NCBI GenBank assembly: GCA_945878865.1
Contig: CAMCUD010000011.1
Coordinates: 62,001 to 126,000 of the forward strand
Length of the DNA stretch: 64,000 nt
From: Bifidobacterium breve
GTDB taxonomy: Bacteria > Actinomycetota > Thermoleophilia > Solirubrobacterales > Solirubrobacteraceae
Direction: 5' to 3'
Position numbers and translations under genes: made by a program. Positions 60,808 through 64,000 of the stretch are shown here, in pieces (the first letter of the stretch is position 1; each line of letters begins with the position of its first letter). The notes beneath the pieces were generated by a model. That model saw nothing but the letters and a program-made list of their open reading frames with translations. It was not told where the DNA came from and searched no databases.

Positions 60808-61973
60808 CAGCGGGGGTCCGGCACTAAGGCATTGATGCCCGTCAGCGCCCGGCCGATGATGAGCTTCTGGATCTGGCTCGTGCCCTCGTAGAGCGTGGTC
60901 ACGCGCACGTCGCGGAAGTGGCGCTCGACCGGGTGGTCGTCGACGTAGCCCGCGCCGCCGTGGATCTGGATCGCCTGGTGCGCGGACTCCACGGCCGACT
61001 CGGTGGCGTAGAGCTTGGCGATCGACGTCTCGACCGTGCTCGGCTTGCCCGCGTCCTTCAGCGCGCCGGCGCGCCACACAAGGAGCCGCGACGCGTCGGT
61101 CCGGACCTTGATGTCCGCGAGCATCGCCTGCACGAGCTGGAACGACGCGATCGGCCGGTCGAACTGCTCGCGCTCCTTGGCGTACGTCACCGACTCCTCC
61201 AGGCACGCCTGGCCGATCCCCACGCAGCCCGCCGCGACGCTGTAGCGCCCCGAGTCCAGCGCGCTCATCGCGATCTTGAAGCCCTCCCCGATCTCACCGA
61301 GCACCGCATCGTCGGGCACCTCGACGTCCTGCAGCGCGATCTGCGCGGTGTCCGACGCGTGCAGGCCCATCTTGCCCTCGATCTCCGACGGCTGGAACCC
61401 CGGCTGGTCACAGTCGACGAGGAACGCACCGATGCCGCGGTGGCCGAGGGACGGGTCGGTCTGGGCGAAGACGATCGCGACCTTGCTGTGGTTGCCCAGG
61501 CTGATCCACATCTTCGCGCCGTTGATGACCCACCCGGTGTCGGTCTTCACGGCACGGGTCTTCTGGTTGGCGGCGTCCGATCCGGTGTCCGGTTCGGTCA
61601 GCCCGAAGCAGCCCAGCCACTCGCCGCTGCAGAGCTTCGGCAGGTACCGCTGCTTCTGCTCCTCGGTGCCCCAGCGCAGGATGGAGCTGCAGACCAGCGA
61701 CGTCTGCACGCTGATCACGGTGCGCATCGCCGAGCAGCCGCGGCCGATCTCCTCGACGATCACGCCGTAGGTGATGTAGTCGAGGCCAGCTCCGCCGTAC
61801 TCCTTCGGCACGATCGCGCCGAGGTAGCCCTGCGCGGCGATGCTGCGGACGAGCTCGACGTCGAAGTAGTGGCGGCGCGAGTTCTCGCGGGCGCGCGGCA
61901 CGACTTCGCGGTCGGTGAAGTCCCGGGCCGTCTCTCGGACCAGGTCCTGCTCGGGCGTCAGGTCAAAGTCCAT
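60807..61973 (-). CDS. Acyl-CoA dehydrogenase
   Basis: A 388-residue flavoprotein that introduces the alpha-beta double bond into an acyl-CoA. LTEPDTGSDAANQKT is the FAD/substrate motif, and the catalytic base is Glu in LYEGTSQIQKLIIGRALTG. The glutamate position and sequence are like short-chain, glutaryl-CoA or benzylsuccinyl-CoA dehydrogenases. TAGGTT (61985-61980, minus strand) ends six bases before the ATG. It is divergent from the DUF35/thiolase-like pair with a 42-base gap. Confidence 0.94.
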   Translation of the reverse strand: MDFDLTPEQDLVRETARDFTDREVVPRARENSRRHYFDVELVRSIAAQGYLGAIVPKEYGGAGLDYITYGVIVEEIGRGCSAMRTVISVQTSLVCSSILRWGTEEQKQRYLPKLCSGEWLGCFGLTEPDTGSDAANQKTRAVKTDTGWVINGAKMWISLGNHSKVAIVFAQTDPSLGHRGIGAFLVDCDQPGFQPSEIEGKMGLHASDTAQIALQDVEVPDDAVLGEIGEGFKIAMSALDSGRYSVAAGCVGIGQACLEESVTYAKEREQFDRPIASFQLVQAMLADIKVRTDASRLLVWRAGALKDAGKPSTVETSIAKLYATESAVESAHQAIQIHGGAGYVDDHPVERHFRDVRVTTLYEGTSQIQKLIIGRALTGINALVPDPR

Positions 61974-61979
61974 GGCTGG

Positions 61980-62007
61980 AACCTATCGCGCGGTCGGCCG
62001 GTAGCGT
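61980..62007. promoter_or_regulatory. Back-to-back divergent leaderless promoters
   Basis: TAGGTT on the minus strand (61985-61980) serves the acyl-CoA dehydrogenase and TAGCGT on the plus strand (62002-62007) serves the DUF35 gene, six and eight bases from their start codons. In a 42-base gap each -35 must lie over the other promoter, so the two sides are probably co-regulated or mutually exclusive. Confidence 0.5.
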
Positions 62008-62015
62008 GCCGGGCG

Positions 62016-62381
62016 ATGACCTTGACCCCGCAGCAGCACGCGGCGGCCGCCCGCGAGGCCGGCCATGTCGCCTACCAGCATTGCGAGCGCTGCGGGGCGC
62101 GAACCGCGTACCTGCGGGTGGTCTGCCCGGTGTGCGGCTCGACCGATCTGACGTTCCATCACAGCGCCGGTCGGGGCGTGGTCTACAGCACGACGACGCT
62201 GCACTCGCGGGAGGGCGCGCGGGACGTCTCGCTCGTCGATCTCGACGAGGGCGTGCGCGTGATGGGAACGGTGGTCGGCGTCGACCCCGACGCCGTGCGC
62301 ATCGGCGCAGCCGTGCAGGGCCGGCTCGATGACGGCGGCGACGAACCGCGCGTGGTCTTCACCCTCGAGGCCGATGGCTGA
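62016..62381 (+). CDS. DUF35 zinc-ribbon/OB-fold acyl-CoA-binding protein
   Basis: A 121-residue protein with a rubredoxin-like zinc ribbon (Cys23-x2-Cys26 and Cys37-x2-Cys40) and an OB fold. DUF35 proteins pair with thiolase-like partners, for example ChsH2 with Ltp2 in steroid degradation and BbsA with BbsB in benzylsuccinate degradation, forming one active site. The next gene is such a thiolase-like protein and overlaps it by eight bases. Confidence 0.88.
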   Translation: MTLTPQQHAAAAREAGHVAYQHCERCGARTAYLRVVCPVCGSTDLTFHHSAGRGVVYSTTTLHSREGARDVSLVDLDEGVRVMGTVVGVDPDAVRIGAAVQGRLDDGGDEPRVVFTLEADG

Positions 62382-63537
62382 CCCCCTGCGCGCCGCCGTC
62401 GCAATCGCCGGCGTGGGGGAGGCCGGGATCGGGATCGCCCCAGAGGGCTCGACGCCGCTCGACCTCATCGGCGAGGCCACGGCGGTCGCGCTCGACGATG
62501 CGGGCCTGGCGACGACCGACGTCGATGCGCTCTTCACCGCCTCGGCGTACTACGGCATGCCGAACCTCAACGTCGGGGAGTACCTCGGCATCCGCCCGCG
62601 GTTCTCCGACAGCACGAACCTCGGCGGCGCGTCGTTCCTCAGCCACGTGGGCCACGCGGCCGCAGCGATCGTTTCGGGCCTGGCCGAGGTCGCGCTCATC
62701 GTCTACGGCTCGACGCAGCGCAGCGACGGCGGCCGGCTGAAGAGCGTGGCCGAGAGCTTCCCCGACGAGCAGCTCTACGCGCCGCGCTATCCGGTCACGC
62801 AGTACGCGCTGGCCGCCGCGCGCCATATGCACGAGTTCGGCACCACCCGGGAGCAGCTCGCCGCCGTCGCGGTGGCCGCGCGCGACTGGGGGCGGCTGAA
62901 CCCCGCCGCGTTCGCCCGGGATCCGCTGACGGTCGACGACGTCCTGAGCTCGCGGATGCTCAGCGCCCCGCTCACCGTGCGTGACTGCTGCCTGGTGACC
63001 GACGGCGCGGGCGCGCTCGTCGTCACGTCCGCCGAGCGCGCGCGGGGGCTGCGCGGGGCGGGTGGGGGCGCGATCTTCGTCCTCGGCTTCGGCGAGGCGC
63101 ACTGGCACCGCAGCATCAGCCAGATGCCCGACCTCACGGTGACGGCCGCCACCGACTCGGGCGCTCGCGCGTACGCCATGGCCGGCGTCGGCCCCGGCGA
63201 CGTGGACGTCCTCGAGCTCTACGACGCGTTCACCATCAACCCGATCCTCTTCCTCGAGGATCTCGGCTTCTGCGGCAAGGGGGAGGGCGGGCCGTTCGTC
63301 GCAGAGGGCCGGACGAGCCCGGGCGGCACGCATCCCGTGAACACCAACGGCGGCGGCCTGTCGTACTGCCATCCCGGCATGTACGGCATCTTCACGCTCA
63401 TCGAGGCGACCCGGCAGCTGCGCGGCGAGGCCGGCGACCGGCAGGTCCCCGGTGCGGAGATCGCGCTGGCGCACGGCAACGGCGCCGTGCTCAGCGCCCA
63501 GTCCACCGTGATCCTGGGAACCGACGCCGCGGCATAG
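62374..63537 (+). CDS. Thiolase-like protein (SCP-x/lipid-transfer type), active-site cysteine not seen
   Basis: A 387-residue thiolase-fold protein. The usual NxACASG region reads NLGGASFLSH, with Ser in place of the nucleophile Cys, as in aldolase/SCP-x partners of DUF35 proteins. HPGMYGIFTLIEATRQLRG and HGNGAVLSAQST segments are kept. It could do a retro-aldol or thiolytic cleavage with the DUF35 protein as partner. Start ATG 62374 lies inside the DUF35 end. Its TAG stop begins the -10 of the next gene. Confidence 0.85.
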   Translation: MADPLRAAVAIAGVGEAGIGIAPEGSTPLDLIGEATAVALDDAGLATTDVDALFTASAYYGMPNLNVGEYLGIRPRFSDSTNLGGASFLSHVGHAAAAIVSGLAEVALIVYGSTQRSDGGRLKSVAESFPDEQLYAPRYPVTQYALAAARHMHEFGTTREQLAAVAVAARDWGRLNPAAFARDPLTVDDVLSSRMLSAPLTVRDCCLVTDGAGALVVTSAERARGLRGAGGGAIFVLGFGEAHWHRSISQMPDLTVTAATDSGARAYAMAGVGPGDVDVLELYDAFTINPILFLEDLGFCGKGEGGPFVAEGRTSPGGTHPVNTNGGGLSYCHPGMYGIFTLIEATRQLRGEAGDRQVPGAEIALAHGNGAVLSAQSTVILGTDAAA

Positions 63538-63540
63538 ACT
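63535..63540 (+). promoter_or_regulatory. -10-like TAGACT built on a stop codon
   Basis: TAGACT begins with the thiolase-like stop codon and ends eight bases before GTG 63549 (two bases before GTG 63543). Confidence 0.4.
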
Positions 63541-63548
63541 CGGTGGCC

Positions 63549-63800
63549 GTGGACTTCGGCACCGGCATGCTGCTGCTGTTCGTCGCGTTCTTCGTCGCGA
63601 TCCTGCTGCTCGGGGTGTTCCACCCCAAGTCCGGCGCCGACGTGCTGCGCTGGCAGCCGACCCGGGCGCCCGAGCAGGACGCCATCGACGAGCTCGAAGA
63701 CCTCGAGCAGCTGCTCGAGGCGACGAACGCCAGGCGCCGCGCGCGCGGCGCGCCGGAGCGGACGGTCCAAGACGTCGAAGACGAGCTGCGCGGAGGCTGA
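63549..63800 (+). CDS. Small membrane-anchored protein of unknown function
   Basis: An 83-residue protein with one N-terminal membrane helix (MLLLFVAFFVAILLLGVF), a short HPKSGADVLRWQP segment and a charged helical tail (EDLEQLLEATNARRRARGAP). GTG at 63549 fits the TAGACT spacing better than GTG 63543. Function unknown; it lies eight bases before the next gene. Confidence 0.6.
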   Translation: MDFGTGMLLLFVAFFVAILLLGVFHPKSGADVLRWQPTRAPEQDAIDELEDLEQLLEATNARRRARGAPERTVQDVEDELRGG

Positions 63801-63808
63801 AGAACAGG

Positions 63809-64000
63809 ATGCGGATCCTCATGGTGGGCGGCGGGTGCCGCGGCCTCGACCTGACCAGGGACCTCGCGGCGGACGGGCACGCGGTGCGCGTCGTCACGCG
63901 CGACGAGTCCAAGCGCGCGGCGATCGAGGAGGTCGGCGGCCAGCCGTGGATCGGCGACCCCGACCGGATCGGCACGCTGCGCTACGCGCTGGACAACGTC
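63809..64000 (+). CDS. NAD(P)-binding (Rossmann) protein, 3' end outside the window
   Basis: The first 64 residues begin MRILMVGGGCRGLDLTRDLA and contain RVVTRDESKR, a Rossmann dinucleotide site with GGGCRG (glycine-rich loop variant). It resembles NAD-dependent epimerase/NmrA-type proteins. Too short to name. It is truncated by the window edge. Confidence 0.65.
   Translation, partial: MRILMVGGGCRGLDLTRDLAADGHAVRVVTRDESKRAAIEEVGGQPWIGDPDRIGTLRYALDNV

Noticed and set aside
1-64000. tRNA, rRNA, insertion sequence, prophage, integrase or CRISPR genes
   Set aside because: None was recognised on either strand by eye; short tRNAs could still be missed without a covariance search.

Overview
The window is GC-rich (roughly 70%), gene-dense chromosomal DNA from an actinobacterium. 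The ribosomal and cell-wall order rplM-rpsI-glmM ... glmS-acpS-nnrD-CBS-alr, a CBS-less GuaB3-type IMP dehydrogenase beside guaA, an F420/LLM-type oxidoreductase, a WS/DGAT acyltransferase and paired aa3 oxidase loci all point to Actinomycetota. I favour a Thermoleophilia/Solirubrobacterales-like lineage, but that rank is inference. No rRNA, tRNA, CRISPR array, transposase, phage gene or origin was recognised.

Layout. 0-2.5 kb: nitrate/nitrite transporter narK and a small molybdopterin-associated protein. 2.5-5.4 kb: guaB3-guaA. 5.4-8.5 kb: a membrane PAS-GGDEF-EAL protein divergent from a CsoR copper-sensor gene, with a CsoR-type operator in the 44-bp gap. 8.5-9.9 kb: a secreted M23 peptidase behind an apparent c-di-AMP (ydaO-type) riboswitch. 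10-23.8 kb: translation and cell-wall genes (rplM, rpsI with a long acidic extension, glmM, a beta-helix surface protein, glmS, acpS, nnrD, a CBS protein, alr, CCA/HD nucleotidyltransferase, M28 peptidase). 23.8-29.2 kb: HIT protein, enoyl-CoA hydratase-like protein, two tandem alpha/beta hydrolases and a DrrAB-like ABC exporter. 29.2-30.9 kb: small secreted and lipoprotein genes around a structured intergenic region.

30.9-41.5 kb is respiratory: a lipoprotein fusing cytochrome c and cupredoxin, a caa3-type oxidase locus (subunit II with fused cytochrome c, an A2-type subunit I with YSHPAV, a USP-like tandem-repeat protein, subunit III and a 36-aa membrane peptide), then AraC and CBS regulators, then an A1-type oxidase locus (CuA subunit II, subunit I with GHPEV, heme O synthase ctaB, a 36-aa peptide and a subunit IV-like protein).

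41.6-54.3 kb mixes enoyl-CoA hydratase, a C26 glutamine-amidotransferase-like hydrolase with a GGCT-like partner, two large GT-C-like membrane proteins, a winged-helix regulator, a flippase-like protein, trxB, asnB and a secreted beta-propeller protein; it may be an envelope-polymer region. 54.4-64 kb is lipid and acyl-CoA metabolism (WS/DGAT, SDR, acyl-CoA dehydrogenase, 3-hydroxyacyl-CoA dehydrogenase, a DUF35/thiolase-like pair), plus an ECF sigma-ogt pair and an LLM oxidoreductase.

The most striking window-wide signal is promoter architecture. More than twenty start codons, mostly without a Shine-Dalgarno, lie 6-10 nt downstream of a TANNNT box, the geometry of leaderless mRNAs. In five places the TAG stop codon of one gene forms the first half of the next gene's TANNNT box.
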